Positions 30,222 through 40,153 of a stretch of DNA of 55,020 bases are shown in pieces. Below the pieces are notes generated by a model. That model was not told the origin of the DNA. It did not search any database and worked only from the letters and a program-made list of their open reading frames with translations. Both the position numbers and the translations under genes were made by a program. This stretch comes from Myxococcales bacterium (GTDB taxonomy: Bacteria; Myxococcota_A; Polyangia; Polyangiales; Polyangiaceae). The number at the start of each line of letters is the position of its first letter. Position 1 is the first letter of the stretch. The stretch lies in NCBI GenBank assembly GCA_023248735.1, contig JAHFDY010000002.1, positions 1 through 55,020 of the forward strand, read 5' to 3'.

Positions 30222-32819
30222 ATGGCAGGCGCAGATACCCCCGTCATGCGGCAATATCAGGCCGCAAAGGAGCAGCATCCTGACGCGCTTGTGTTCTTTC
30301 GATTGGGCGATTTTTATGAGCTCTTTTACGAAGACGCCGTCGTTGCAGCGAAGCTCCTCGACCTGACTCTCACCTCTCGCAACAAGAACGCGGTTGACCC
30401 CATCTCAATGGCCGGCGTCCCGTTTCACGCGGCGAGTGGCTACATCCAGAAATTGATCGATGCGGGCTACAAAGTGGCGCTGTGCGAGCAAATGGCCGAC
30501 CCCTCGAAGACAAAGGGCATCGTGCCCCGTGAGGTTGTGCGTGTTGTCACTCCGGGCATCGTGTTTGACGAGGGCTCGATTGCCGCGTCTGAAAACCACT
30601 TTCTTGTGGCCGTTGACCTTTCCACGGATGGCTATGGCATCGCCGCGCTTGATCTTTCGACCGGCGAGTTCATTGCGTGCTCCGTGTCTAGTTCGAGCGA
30701 GCTGATGGGCGAGCTGATGAGGCTCGAGCCGCGCGAGGTGTTGCTCGGTTCCGAAGCCTCGGGCCTGCGCAAAACACTCGAGTCGATGCTCCCGCGTTGT
30801 CCGATTCGTAGTGATGGCGTGCTCGATGTCGACGCTGGTGCGATGATCACCTCCGTCGTCGGCGAGGACATTCCGGCCGCACTGACTGCGATCGCGCGTA
30901 CCGCCTCAGCGCGATGCCTGCGCTATGCACGCGATTGCGAACGCGGCAAGGCGCTGCCAATCACACGTCTTGCGGCGTACGAACCAGGTGATGCGCTCGT
31001 GATGGATGAGACCTCGCAAGCGCATCTCGAGCTCACGCTCGCACAGTCGGGAGAGAGAAGGGGGTCGCTTCTAGCGGAGCTCGACGAGACGTGTACCGCG
31101 GGCGGCGGGCGACTTTTGCGGCGGTGGTTGCTCGCGCCAAGGCGGAACGTCGCCGAGATCCGTCGAAGGCTCGATGCGGTTGAGCTCTTCGTTCAACAAC
31201 CCGGTTTGCGCAGCGAGTTGCGCCTGGCTCTCGACGATATTTTTGATCTCGAACGACTTGCGGTGAAGGTTTCGCTCGATCGCGCGAGTCCAAAAGACCT
31301 CGCCTCCATCCGGACGTCGTTGCGAGTCTTGCCAAGGATTGAGGGCCTCTTTCGTTCGCTCGACCCTCTGGCCGTGCGCGAGGTCTTTGCGGGAAAAGCC
31401 GACGCTGGGATCGACACCTGTGCTGAGCTCGAGGCGCTCCTCGCGCGCGCAATCGATGACGAGCCGCCACACAAACTCGGTGACGGAAAAACGATCCGCG
31501 ATGGGTACGATGCGGACCTCGATCGAACGCGTGATCTTGCGCATGATGGTCAACGGCTCATCGCCGAACTCGAGGCTCGCTTGCGCGAGGCAGCGCAAAT
31601 CGCCAGCCTAAAGCTGCGATACACGCGGGTATTCGGCTGGTACATCGAGGTAACGCGTTCGCACCTTGCGAAGGTTCCCGACGGTTGGCGACGCAAGCAG
31701 ACGGTTTCGACGGGCGAGCGATACACGACCAACGAACTCGATAAGTTAGCCGAAGACCTCGCGCACGCCGAAGATCGCGGCCAGAGCCTCGAGGGCGACC
31801 TGTTTCGTGAGCTGCTTCACACGGTTGCGCGCTCGGCGGGACGCTTGCACACGGTCGCCGAAACGCTCGCGCGGCTCGACGTGCTGTCGTCCCTCGCGGA
31901 AGTTGCGCACCGTCACGACTACACAAGGCCGGAAGTCGACGATTCGCTTGTCCTCGAGATTGTGGACGGCAGGCACCCGGTCGTTGAACGGATTGCGGCT
32001 GCCGGACGATTTGTGCCAAATGATGTTACATTATCGGCCGAGGAGCGCGCCCAAGAGCCGTCGCTCTGGCTTGTGACGGGTCCGAACATGGCTGGCAAAT
32101 CGACGTTCATGCGCCAGGTCGCATTGCTTGTCGTCATGGCGCAAATGGGATCGTTCGTGCCGGCAAGGCGTGCGCGCATTGGCGTTGTCGATCGCGTACT
32201 GACTCGGGTCGGTGCAAGCGACAACCTGTCACGTGGCGAGAGCACTTTCATGGTCGAGATGAAGGAAACCGCTCACGTTCTTCGATCTGCGACACGCAGG
32301 TCACTCGTCGTTCTCGACGAGATCGGCCGAGGAACGAGCACGTATGACGGCCTCGCCATCGCCTTCGCCGTTGCCGAGTATCTTCACGATGCGATTGCGT
32401 GTCGCTCGCTCTTCGCGACGCACTACCACGAGCTTACCGAGCTCACCCAAACGCGCCTGCGCGCTGCGAACTACAGCGTAAGCGCACGTGAGTACGAAAA
32501 AACCATCGTGTTCTTTCACAAGGTGTCCGCAGGTGCTGCTTCCCGAAGTTACGGCGTTGCGTGCGCGCAGTTGGCCGGGGTGCCCGAACCGGTTCTTGCA
32601 CGCGCACGAACACTGCTCGCGCAGTTTGAAGCCGGACAACCCTTGCGGCGCGCCAAGCGGCAAAATGTGCCTCAGTTGGATCTATTTAGCCAACAGGCCG
32701 AGAAGGTGGCAGCTGAGCACCCTGCGCTTCAGACGCTCAAGCACGCGAAGCTCGAGGAAATGACGCCGCTCGAGGCGATCAAGTTTCTTGACCAACTGCA
32801 AAAGATGATTGTCAGTTGA
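30222..32819 (+). CDS. mutS: DNA mismatch repair protein MutS
   Basis: TPVMRQYQAAKEQHPDALVFFRLGDFYELFYEDA; LVTGPNMAGKSTFMRQVALLVVMAQMGSFVPA; LDEIGRGTSTYDGLAIAFAVAEYLH. Confidence 0.98.
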   Translation: MAGADTPVMRQYQAAKEQHPDALVFFRLGDFYELFYEDAVVAAKLLDLTLTSRNKNAVDPISMAGVPFHAASGYIQKLIDAGYKVALCEQMADPSKTKGIVPREVVRVVTPGIVFDEGSIAASENHFLVAVDLSTDGYGIAALDLSTGEFIACSVSSSSELMGELMRLEPREVLLGSEASGLRKTLESMLPRCPIRSDGVLDVDAGAMITSVVGEDIPAALTAIARTASARCLRYARDCERGKALPITRLAAYEPGDALVMDETSQAHLELTLAQSGERRGSLLAELDETCTAGGGRLLRRWLLAPRRNVAEIRRRLDAVELFVQQPGLRSELRLALDDIFDLERLAVKVSLDRASPKDLASIRTSLRVLPRIEGLFRSLDPLAVREVFAGKADAGIDTCAELEALLARAIDDEPPHKLGDGKTIRDGYDADLDRTRDLAHDGQRLIAELEARLREAAQIASLKLRYTRVFGWYIEVTRSHLAKVPDGWRRKQTVSTGERYTTNELDKLAEDLAHAEDRGQSLEGDLFRELLHTVARSAGRLHTVAETLARLDVLSSLAEVAHRHDYTRPEVDDSLVLEIVDGRHPVVERIAAAGRFVPNDVTLSAEERAQEPSLWLVTGPNMAGKSTFMRQVALLVVMAQMGSFVPARRARIGVVDRVLTRVGASDNLSRGESTFMVEMKETAHVLRSATRRSLVVLDEIGRGTSTYDGLAIAFAVAEYLHDAIACRSLFATHYHELTELTQTRLRAANYSVSAREYEKTIVFFHKVSAGAASRSYGVACAQLAGVPEPVLARARTLLAQFEAGQPLRRAKRQNVPQLDLFSQQAEKVAAEHPALQTLKHAKLEEMTPLEAIKFLDQLQKMIVS

Positions 32820-33691
32820 ACGATCGCACCGCGTTCTGGGCGCGGCTGGCGATTGCGGTTTCCGCGGCCTCTTGGGGAACCTGGGTCATCTTCTTGCGAG
32901 CCGCCGAAAAGGCGGGCCCCACTCACGCTGCGATTGAATCGGTGGTCATGATGAGCGTGATCACCGTCGTGTCGGGTGCGGTTGCTCTTCGTGAACGTGC
33001 CCAACTGCCCCGCGCGATCGTGCCATGGCTCTTCGTCGTGTTTCTTGGTGCTTTCGACGCCGTGAACGTGATTGCGCTCTTCCGTGCCTACCAAACCACG
33101 AGCGTGGCCATTGCGGTGTTAACGCACTATCTCGCCCCCGTATTTGTGACATTGGGAGCGCCATTTATCCTGGGTGAGCGATGGACGCGCCGAGGTGTGT
33201 TTGGGTGCATGCTCTCGTTCGGTGGACTCGTGCTCTTGCTCGAGCCATGGCGGGCGCCCCTCTCGAGCCTAGTGGGGGCAGGCTACGGCACCGCGAGCGG
33301 AGTCTGCTACGCGACGAATATTTTCATCAACAAGAAGTTCGCAGGTCAATTTTCTGCGGCTTCGCTCATGGCGTGGCATGGCGTTGTGGCAACGCCGATC
33401 CTTGCGCTGTTCGTGCCGAGAGGCGCGTGGCAGGCGCTGCACACGGTCTCGCTTTTGTACTTGCTCCTCAGCTCGCTGTTGTTGGGCGCACTCGGGGGGT
33501 TGCTATTTGTGTGGGGATTGCGGCGCACGCCGTCAAATGCAGCTGCGACGATTACATTTGTCGAGCCGGTGGTGGCGGTCCTGGTGGGTGTGCTGGTGTA
33601 CGGTGAGAAGCTGAGCGTCATTGCGAGCGCCGGCGGCGTGTTGGTGATCGCCGGCGCCTATCGGGCGGCCGTTCGATCAGGCGCGAACTGA
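32816..33691 (+). CDS. EamA/DMT-family transporter
   Basis: About ten hydrophobic segments in two halves; [30 protein letters not shown] and [34 protein letters not shown] start overlapping the mutS stop. Confidence 0.85.
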   Translation: MNDRTAFWARLAIAVSAASWGTWVIFLRAAEKAGPTHAAIESVVMMSVITVVSGAVALRERAQLPRAIVPWLFVVFLGAFDAVNVIALFRAYQTTSVAIAVLTHYLAPVFVTLGAPFILGERWTRRGVFGCMLSFGGLVLLLEPWRAPLSSLVGAGYGTASGVCYATNIFINKKFAGQFSAASLMAWHGVVATPILALFVPRGAWQALHTVSLLYLLLSSLLLGALGGLLFVWGLRRTPSNAAATITFVEPVVAVLVGVLVYGEKLSVIASAGGVLVIAGAYRAAVRSGAN

Positions 33692-35038
33692 AGAACGCTT
33701 GTCGGATTTCTTGCCAGATTTTTTGGCCGACTTCTTGTCGCTCTTTTTGCCTTTTTTGGAGAGCGTGAGGGCCTTGCTCACGAGTTCGACGCGCCCGTGG
33801 CCATTCATGCCATTCGTGGCGTGTCCGTTGGTGGTCTTTTTGGCGGATTTGCCTTCCGCCTTGTCTGCGGTCTTTCCCTTGCGACCAAGAAGATCGTCTG
33901 CAATTTTCGCGGCGCGCGGCGTTTTCTCCCAGCTGAATTGGGGACGACCGAAGTGACCGTACGCAGCGGTCGCGCGGTAGATGGGCGCGAGCAGACCAAG
34001 CTCATCGATGAGGGCCTTGGGACGCATGTCGAAGTTGGTCATGATGTACTTTTCGAGCGACTCGTCGTCGATCTTGCCGGTGCCGAAAGTGTTGACGTGA
34101 ACGCCAACAGGCTGCGCGACGCCGATCGCATACGCGAGCTGCACTTCGCAACGCTTGGCGAGACCGGCCGCGACGATCGTCTTCGCGACGTATCGCGCAT
34201 AGTAACACGCCGAGCGATCAACCTTTGATGGGTCCTTGCCCGAAAACGCTCCGCCGCCGTGGCGTCCCATGCCACCGTAGCTGTCGACGATGATCTTGCG
34301 TCCCGTGAGACCGCAGTCACCCATCGGCCCACCGACGACGAACCGACCCGTTGGGTTGACATGGAACTTCGTGTTCTTGTCGATGAGGCGCTTCGGAATC
34401 ACTCTCGTGATGACGAGGTCAATGATCGCCTCACGCAGGGTCTTCTGCTTTACGTCTTCGTTGTGTTGGGTGCTGACGACGATGGCGTCGATGCGCACGG
34501 GAACATCGTTCTCATATTCGAGGGTGACTTGTGTCTTGCCGTCGGGGCGAAGGAAATCGACGACGTTCTTCTTGCGCACGTTCGCAAGTTCGAGTGCGAG
34601 TTGGTGCGCGTATTGAATCGCCGCGGGCATCAGCTCCGGGGTCTCGTCGGTGGCGTAGCCGAACATGAGGCCCTGATCGCCAGCCCCCTGCTCTTTGTAG
34701 AGGCCTTCACCTTCGGTGACGCCTTGCGAGATGTCAGGGCTTTGCTGCTCGATGGCCGTCAGAACGGCGCAGGTGTTGCCGTCAAATCCCGTCGCGGAGC
34801 TTTTGTAGCCGATGCCAATGACGGTTTCACGAACGATGGCCGGAATGTCTACCCAGGCGTCCGTCGTGATTTCACCTGCAACCACCACCATGCCGGTCTT
34901 CGCAAGCGCTTCGCAAGCGACGCGCGCGCGCGGATCCTGCTTGAGAATGGCATCGAGAATGGCGTCAGAAACCTGGTCGCAGAGTTTGTCTGGATGGCCT
35001 TCGGTCACTGACTCGGAAGTGAAACGGTAGCGCGACAT
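33677..35038 (-). CDS. metK: S-adenosylmethionine synthetase with Lys-rich C-terminal tail
   Basis: [72 protein letters not shown]. Confidence 0.97.
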   Translation of the reverse strand: MSRYRFTSESVTEGHPDKLCDQVSDAILDAILKQDPRARVACEALAKTGMVVVAGEITTDAWVDIPAIVRETVIGIGYKSSATGFDGNTCAVLTAIEQQSPDISQGVTEGEGLYKEQGAGDQGLMFGYATDETPELMPAAIQYAHQLALELANVRKKNVVDFLRPDGKTQVTLEYENDVPVRIDAIVVSTQHNEDVKQKTLREAIIDLVITRVIPKRLIDKNTKFHVNPTGRFVVGGPMGDCGLTGRKIIVDSYGGMGRHGGGAFSGKDPSKVDRSACYYARYVAKTIVAAGLAKRCEVQLAYAIGVAQPVGVHVNTFGTGKIDDESLEKYIMTNFDMRPKALIDELGLLAPIYRATAAYGHFGRPQFSWEKTPRAAKIADDLLGRKGKTADKAEGKSAKKTTNGHATNGMNGHGRVELVSKALTLSKKGKKSDKKSAKKSGKKSDKRSSVRA

Positions 35039-35043
35039 GAGTG

Positions 35044-35099
35044 GGTCCTTTTGGATGGGGTCGAACGGCGGGCTCGTCTGCCCGTGCGACCGAAGGACC
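35044..35099 (-). promoter_or_regulatory. Candidate cis-regulatory RNA hairpin in metK 5'UTR (sequesters Shine-Dalgarno)
   Basis: Minus strand AGGTCCTTCGGTCGCACGGGCAGACGAGCCCGCCGTTCGACCCCATCCAAAAGGACCCACTC-ATG. Nested pairings GGTCCTT/AAGGACC (7 bp), GGTCG/CGACC (5 bp), CGGGC/GCCCG (5 bp, 6-nt loop); AAGGA is the likely metK ribosome-binding site. Confidence 0.5.
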
Positions 35100-35101
35100 T
35101 A

Positions 35102-35146
35102 CTACAGGCCCAAGATGTCGGCGAGCAGGTTTTTCAGCTGCGCCAT
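35102..35146 (-). CDS. Possible leader peptide MAQLKNLLADILGL upstream of metK
   Basis: ATG at 35146, TAG at 35104-35102, ending 2 nt before the metK hairpin; no strong Shine-Dalgarno. Confidence 0.25.
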   Translation of the reverse strand: MAQLKNLLADILGL

Positions 35147-35209
35147 GCGAGAGACGGGCGCCGCCACCTTGTGTGCGCAGTACGGTGCGTCGTCGGACGC
35201 CAATGGTCC

Positions 35210-35749
35210 CTAGAAGAAAAAAGACAGGCCCAAGCTCGCCGACGGATATCCGAGTCGGATGACCAGTGCTTGTTTGCTCGAGATATGAACCTGAGCGCCT
35301 ATTGCGACAACCGGAAACAAGCGCGCCGCATTGTCGGTGAAGGTGTAGCCAAAACCGAGACCTGGCTCGAAGAACGCCGAGAACCGTTTGTGGAAATAGA
35401 AGTTCCACTGCATGACGACAGGAATTTGTATCGTGCTTCTGCTGTCGTGAAACAGGAGGTCAAGGCCAACGCCGACGCCGACGCTGTTGTTAATTTCCGG
35501 CACGAGTGCGTCGTGCGAAAACATGAACGTGAATCGAGCGCCGGGGCCTACGCCGGCACCGTAGCCGTAGTCGTAGTAGTGATAGCGCTCGAAACCAAAG
35601 GCGAGGTGAGGCTCGATGTCGATCGAGTAGAGGGTGTGCGAGCGAGGTTGGGTGATGGATCCTTCTTGCGCCGAAGCGTTGCCCGAGCGCAAGAAAGCTG
35701 CTCCCAGCGCTATACTTGCGAACGCACAGATCGATAAGGTCGGTTTCAT
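35210..35749 (-). CDS. Outer-membrane beta-barrel-like protein
   Basis: Signal peptide MKPTLSICAFASIALGAAFLRSGNASAQE; alternating aromatic strands; terminal Phe (LGLSFFF). Confidence 0.75.
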   Translation of the reverse strand: MKPTLSICAFASIALGAAFLRSGNASAQEGSITQPRSHTLYSIDIEPHLAFGFERYHYYDYGYGAGVGPGARFTFMFSHDALVPEINNSVGVGVGLDLLFHDSRSTIQIPVVMQWNFYFHKRFSAFFEPGLGFGYTFTDNAARLFPVVAIGAQVHISSKQALVIRLGYPSASLGLSFFF

Positions 35750-35751
35750 TT

Positions 35752-36624
35752 CTAACCTCCTTGTGGCTTGAAACTTGGATAGCTCGGATGGACATCGAGC
35801 TCGACTTCGGCGCCGGGAAGGGTGCCGATCACAAGGGTGGCGGGCGGACGGAAGGTGAGTGGCACCTCGGGGCCACCCACGTGTTCATAAAAAGCGCGGG
35901 CAATGCGCTCGAAGCGCGCGTCGCCGAGCTCTTCCCACGTTTGACGCAAGCTGCACGATTCGCGCAGCGCGCTCACGAACACTTCGGCCGATCGAAAGCT
36001 GAGTGTGTGGCGCACGACGCTGTGGCGCACCATCTCGAGACCCGCATCGTGCAAAAGCTTGCGCATCGACTCGCGGCGAGCGGTGTCGTAGGCGTTGGGC
36101 CACGCGCGTGCGGGTTCGAGTTCGCGAACGCATTCGCGCATGAGTTCAAAGGGTTGACCATCTTCGCTCGGACCCCATACGAGGATGCCCACCTTGCCGC
36201 GCGGCGAGAGTGCGTTTGCCCACGCTTGCAAAGCAACCGCGACCGAAGGCGCCTCGTCTTCTTGCCCCGCACCGGCGAGTTGCCAGAGTCCAAACGCGCA
36301 TACAATGACGTCCCAAGGACCGCCGCTTGCGTCATTCGCTTCGGCCACTGCGAACTCCGTTCGCGTGTCGAATCCGCCGCTACGCAGCTTCTCGGCGGCA
36401 ATGCGAATCATCTCACCGCTTCCGTCCGTTGCGCGAATGAAGCCGCGTTTTCCGATGATCCGGGCGAGCCCTACGACCTCAGCACCCGGGCCACACATCG
36501 GAACGAACGCACGCTCTCCACCGTGCAGTGAGAGCTCGCGCACCAAGTCGAGGTGATAGGGAACGAAGCGCGGAGCCCACTCTTTCAAGTAGCCAGCGGC
36601 AGCACGGTCCCACGCGGCTCTCAT
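35752..36624 (-). CDS. SAM-dependent methyltransferase
   Basis: MRAAWDRAAAGYLKEWAPRFVPYHLDLVRELSLHGGERAFVPMCGPGAEVVGLARII...FIRATDGSGEMIRIAAEKL. Confidence 0.75.
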   Translation of the reverse strand: MRAAWDRAAAGYLKEWAPRFVPYHLDLVRELSLHGGERAFVPMCGPGAEVVGLARIIGKRGFIRATDGSGEMIRIAAEKLRSGGFDTRTEFAVAEANDASGGPWDVIVCAFGLWQLAGAGQEDEAPSVAVALQAWANALSPRGKVGILVWGPSEDGQPFELMRECVRELEPARAWPNAYDTARRESMRKLLHDAGLEMVRHSVVRHTLSFRSAEVFVSALRESCSLRQTWEELGDARFERIARAFYEHVGGPEVPLTFRPPATLVIGTLPGAEVELDVHPSYPSFKPQGG

Positions 36625-36753
36625 GTGGCTCCAGTGTATGCGCCTCTCACCCTGTCGAACAAGGAATCGCTCGCGAGCGAAAAGACTCTCGCTTCGCTGA
36701 CGGTTTCTCGACAAGATGTGCGTCGCGCAGTTTGCGTGAAAGTGGGGAAGTCG

Positions 36754-38529
36754 ATGCGTACGAATCGTCAACGCTTGAAGGCCAGTCTTTGCGCCGTCGC
36801 GCTTCTTTGTGCCTGCGGAACAGGCAGGAACGGTGACCGCTTCGGCGATGCCGCTACCTCTGTGAGTAGCGTGCGCCAGGATGCCTCGACGGCAGACACC
36901 GGGGCGCTTGGCATGAGCGACGCCGACACGACATGTCCGGTGCAATGTTCGCTCGACTACCGTGACGTGATCGATTGCCACGGAAGCGTCGTATCGAAAT
37001 GTAGCGATGGCGAAGCGTGCGATCCAACGACGCTCAAATGCAACGTTGCATGTGACGTTGCGTCGGCAAACAAGCAGTCGGTGGGCTGCGATTACTACGC
37101 GGTCTATCTCAAGCAGCAAGGCAACGAGGATAGGTTTTGTTTCGCGACGATCGTTGCCAATACGTGGAAATCGCCTGCCAAAGTTTCGGTCGACTTCAAT
37201 GGATCGACGCTCGATGTGTCCAAGTTCGCGTGGCATCCCAAGGGGAGTGGGCCCGGATTGACCTACCAAGCCTACGATCCTTCAGTCGGTATTCCACCGG
37301 GCGAGGTTGCGGTTCTCTTTCTCACGGGTACGGTCGGCGACGCGCCGCTTTGTCCGAAGCCCGCCGCGAAGTCGAGCGGCGCAATGGTGACCGGTACGAC
37401 GAAGGGAACCGGATTCCATGTTCGCGCTGACGTGCCGGTTGTCGCGTATCAGATCAATCCCTACGGTGGCGGTGACGCGGCGGTGACGGGCTCGTCGCTT
37501 CTGATTCCGACCAGTGCTTGGGACAAGAACTATATTGCGGTCAACGCTGCGAGCAGCACCACAGCCGGAAAACCAACGCTCAATCTGATCGCGTCGGAGG
37601 ACAACACGACGGTCGAGATGCTTCCGACGAAAGCCATCGCGGCGGGTACCGGTCTCCCTGCCGGTGCACAAGGTGTAAAATACACGTTTACACTGAATGC
37701 GGGCCAGCATGCACAGTTCATGCAGGACGCCGAGCTGACCGGGAGTGTCGTCAAGTCTGACAAGCCGCTCGGTCTCTTTGCGGGGCACACATGCATGAAC
37801 GTTCCGACAGGCGTTTCTTACTGCGATCACGGCGAGCAAATGATTCCACCAGTGCAAGCCATGGGCAGCGAATACGTCGGGGTAATGTATCGACCGCGCA
37901 AGAACGAGCCTGGCATTTGGCGCGTCATCGGTGCCGAGCCTGACACTCAGCTCACGTGGTCAAGCAACGTGGGCGGCCCCAATGTTCTTAAGGCTGGACA
38001 GTTTGTCGACTTCGAAACGGGCGATCCGTTTGTCGTCAAGTCGCAAGACAGTTCGCACCCGTTCCTGCTTCTCTCTTACATGAGCGGTTCGAACTGGAAG
38101 ACAGGGCTCAACGGGTACGGCGACGCCGACGTCGTCCTATCCGTTCCGCCACAACAGTATTTGTCTCGCTACGTGTTCTTCGCAGACCCGACCTATCCTG
38201 AGGGCAATCTCGTGGTCGTTCGGAAGAAAAACGGCGCCGGCGACTTTGTCGACGTGAACCTCGACTGTGCGGGCAACCTCACGGGTTGGCAAGCGATTGG
38301 TGACTACGAGTGGACGCGTGCAGATCTGATCACCGGGGTCTTTCAAAATGTCGGTAGCTGCTCATCCGGTCGGCACGAGATGACGAGTACGGCGCCGTTT
38401 GGCTTGTGGGTTTGGGGGTGGGGTACTCCGCTTACAAAAACGTTCACTGCGAACGTTTCCTATGGCTATCCAGCTGGAATGAACTTGCAGCCGATCAACC
38501 AAGTGGTCATCGAACCCGTTCCGCGTTGA
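36754..38529 (+). CDS. Lipoprotein with IgGFc-binding-protein-N-terminal-like domain
   Basis: MRTNRQRLKASLCAVALLCACGTGRNGD lipobox; Cys-rich segment; GTGFHVRADVPVVAYQINPYGGGDAAVTGSSLLIPTSAWDKNYIAVNAAS. Confidence 0.75.
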   Translation: MRTNRQRLKASLCAVALLCACGTGRNGDRFGDAATSVSSVRQDASTADTGALGMSDADTTCPVQCSLDYRDVIDCHGSVVSKCSDGEACDPTTLKCNVACDVASANKQSVGCDYYAVYLKQQGNEDRFCFATIVANTWKSPAKVSVDFNGSTLDVSKFAWHPKGSGPGLTYQAYDPSVGIPPGEVAVLFLTGTVGDAPLCPKPAAKSSGAMVTGTTKGTGFHVRADVPVVAYQINPYGGGDAAVTGSSLLIPTSAWDKNYIAVNAASSTTAGKPTLNLIASEDNTTVEMLPTKAIAAGTGLPAGAQGVKYTFTLNAGQHAQFMQDAELTGSVVKSDKPLGLFAGHTCMNVPTGVSYCDHGEQMIPPVQAMGSEYVGVMYRPRKNEPGIWRVIGAEPDTQLTWSSNVGGPNVLKAGQFVDFETGDPFVVKSQDSSHPFLLLSYMSGSNWKTGLNGYGDADVVLSVPPQQYLSRYVFFADPTYPEGNLVVVRKKNGAGDFVDVNLDCAGNLTGWQAIGDYEWTRADLITGVFQNVGSCSSGRHEMTSTAPFGLWVWGWGTPLTKTFTANVSYGYPAGMNLQPINQVVIEPVPR

Positions 38530-38601
38530 CGAGTGAGGGCACGCTCCGTACCTCGCGAATTTGGATGCGCCTCGCGCCTCAACTGATTACCCTCCAGCGC
38601 G

Positions 38602-39717
38602 ATGTCCGAGCCCGATAATTCCGTGCGGCGAACCTCGATCTACGACGAACACGTCGCAAGTGGGGGGCGCATGGTGCCCTTTGCAGGGTGGTCGATGCCG
38701 GTCCAGTACACTGGCATCGTCGACGAGCATCAGGCCGTACGTACCGCGGCCGGCATGTTCGACGCCTCCCATATGGGAGAGCTCGAGTTACGAGGCAAGA
38801 ACGCGCTCGACGTTGTCGACGAACTGATTACCAACGATTTACGCAAGTTGGTTGACGGTCAAGCAATTTACACATGCGCATGTAACGACGGCGGCACGAT
38901 TCTCGACGACCTCATCATCTATCGCGCCGCTGCCGATCGCTTGATGGTGGTTTGCAACGCATCCAACCGCGACAAGATCGCCGCGGTCGTGAAGAAGGCC
39001 GCCGAAGGCCGCTGCGACTTCAAAGACCAAAGTGACGAGACAGCGCTCATCGCGCTCCAAGGTCCTAAGGCTTTCGAAGTGCTGGCGCGCGCGGGCAGCG
39101 ATGCCGCCCAATGCCGAGAGCTCAAGAGCTTCCACTTTCGCGATGCCGTGGTCGCTAACGTCCGGTGTACCGTCGCGCGCACGGGCTACACCGGCGAGGA
39201 CGGCGTGGAGCTCTTCTGCGGCTGGAACGACGCACCCCACCTTTGGCGTATGTTGCTCGAACTAGGGGCGTCGATTGGCGTCAAGCCCGCCGGGCTTGGG
39301 GCGCGCGACACACTGAGGCTCGAGGCGCGGTTATCTCTCTATGGCAATGACATCGACGAAACGACGAACCCAATTGAGGCAGGTCTCGGTTGGGTCGTAA
39401 AGACCGACAAGCCGAATTTCGTGGGCAAGGCGGCGCTTCAGTTGATCAAGGCCAAGCCGCTTTCACGCAAGCTCGTTGGCTTCGAAGTGATCGGGCGCGG
39501 CATCGCGCGGCACGGGTACGTACTTCGTAACATGAATGGTGACGAAGTCGGATTGTGCACGAGTGGCAGCCCCGGACCCACCGTTGGGAAAACGATCGGC
39601 CTTGGCTATATGCCGGTCTCCCTCACCGAGGTCGGCACAAGGTTTTTGGTCGATTGCCGCGGGAAGAATGTCGAAGCTGTCGTGGTCAAGACCCCGTTCT
39701 ACAAACGATCTTTGTGA
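38602..39717 (+). CDS. gcvT: Glycine cleavage system T protein (aminomethyltransferase)
   Basis: RTSIYDEHVASGGRMVPFAGWSMPVQYTGIVDEHQAVRTAAGMFDASHMGE; ARTGYTGEDGVELF; ARDTLRLEARLSLYGNDI. Confidence 0.97.
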   Translation: MSEPDNSVRRTSIYDEHVASGGRMVPFAGWSMPVQYTGIVDEHQAVRTAAGMFDASHMGELELRGKNALDVVDELITNDLRKLVDGQAIYTCACNDGGTILDDLIIYRAAADRLMVVCNASNRDKIAAVVKKAAEGRCDFKDQSDETALIALQGPKAFEVLARAGSDAAQCRELKSFHFRDAVVANVRCTVARTGYTGEDGVELFCGWNDAPHLWRMLLELGASIGVKPAGLGARDTLRLEARLSLYGNDIDETTNPIEAGLGWVVKTDKPNFVGKAALQLIKAKPLSRKLVGFEVIGRGIARHGYVLRNMNGDEVGLCTSGSPGPTVGKTIGLGYMPVSLTEVGTRFLVDCRGKNVEAVVVKTPFYKRSL

Positions 39718-39732
39718 AGGAGTGCACTATCC

Positions 39733-40125
39733 ATGAGCCACGTTCCTGATCATTTGCGCTACACCCAAGACCACGAGTGGACGAAAGACGAAGGCGGCCG
39801 CGTGACCGTCGGCATCACGGCGTTTGCGGTCGAGCAACTTGGCGACATTACGCTCGTAAACGTCGACGTCAAAGTGGGCGACAATATCGAAGCCGGCAAG
39901 GCGTTTGGCACGATCGAAAGTGTGAAGACGCTAAGCGACTTGTTCGCACCGGTGAGCGGTAAGATTGTCGCAATCAACGCCGACCTCGAAAGCAAGCCCG
40001 AGCTTGTTAACGAGGACTGCTACGGCAGGGCTTGGATGATCGCGATACAGGCTGCTTCCGGTTCCACGAGCGCGCTGATGGATGCGACGGCGTACAGCGG
40101 ACACCTCAAAGCCTCTGCCCACTGA
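39733..40125 (+). CDS. gcvH: Glycine cleavage system H protein
   Basis: HLRYTQDHEWTKDEGGRVTVGITAFAVEQLGDITLVNVDVKVGDNIEAGKAFGTIESVKTLSDLFAPVSGKIVAINADLE; lipoylation Lys in ESVKT. Confidence 0.97.
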   Translation: MSHVPDHLRYTQDHEWTKDEGGRVTVGITAFAVEQLGDITLVNVDVKVGDNIEAGKAFGTIESVKTLSDLFAPVSGKIVAINADLESKPELVNEDCYGRAWMIAIQAASGSTSALMDATAYSGHLKASAH

Positions 40126-40153
40126 CCGCTTGTATCATCCGAGAAAGTTGACG

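Noticed and set aside
34259-35011. 250-aa plus-strand ORF
   Set aside because: Antisense to metK; shadow ORF.
38530-38601. Possible glycine riboswitch upstream of gcvT
   Set aside because: Only 72 nt and no recognisable glycine-aptamer core; no tandem aptamers.
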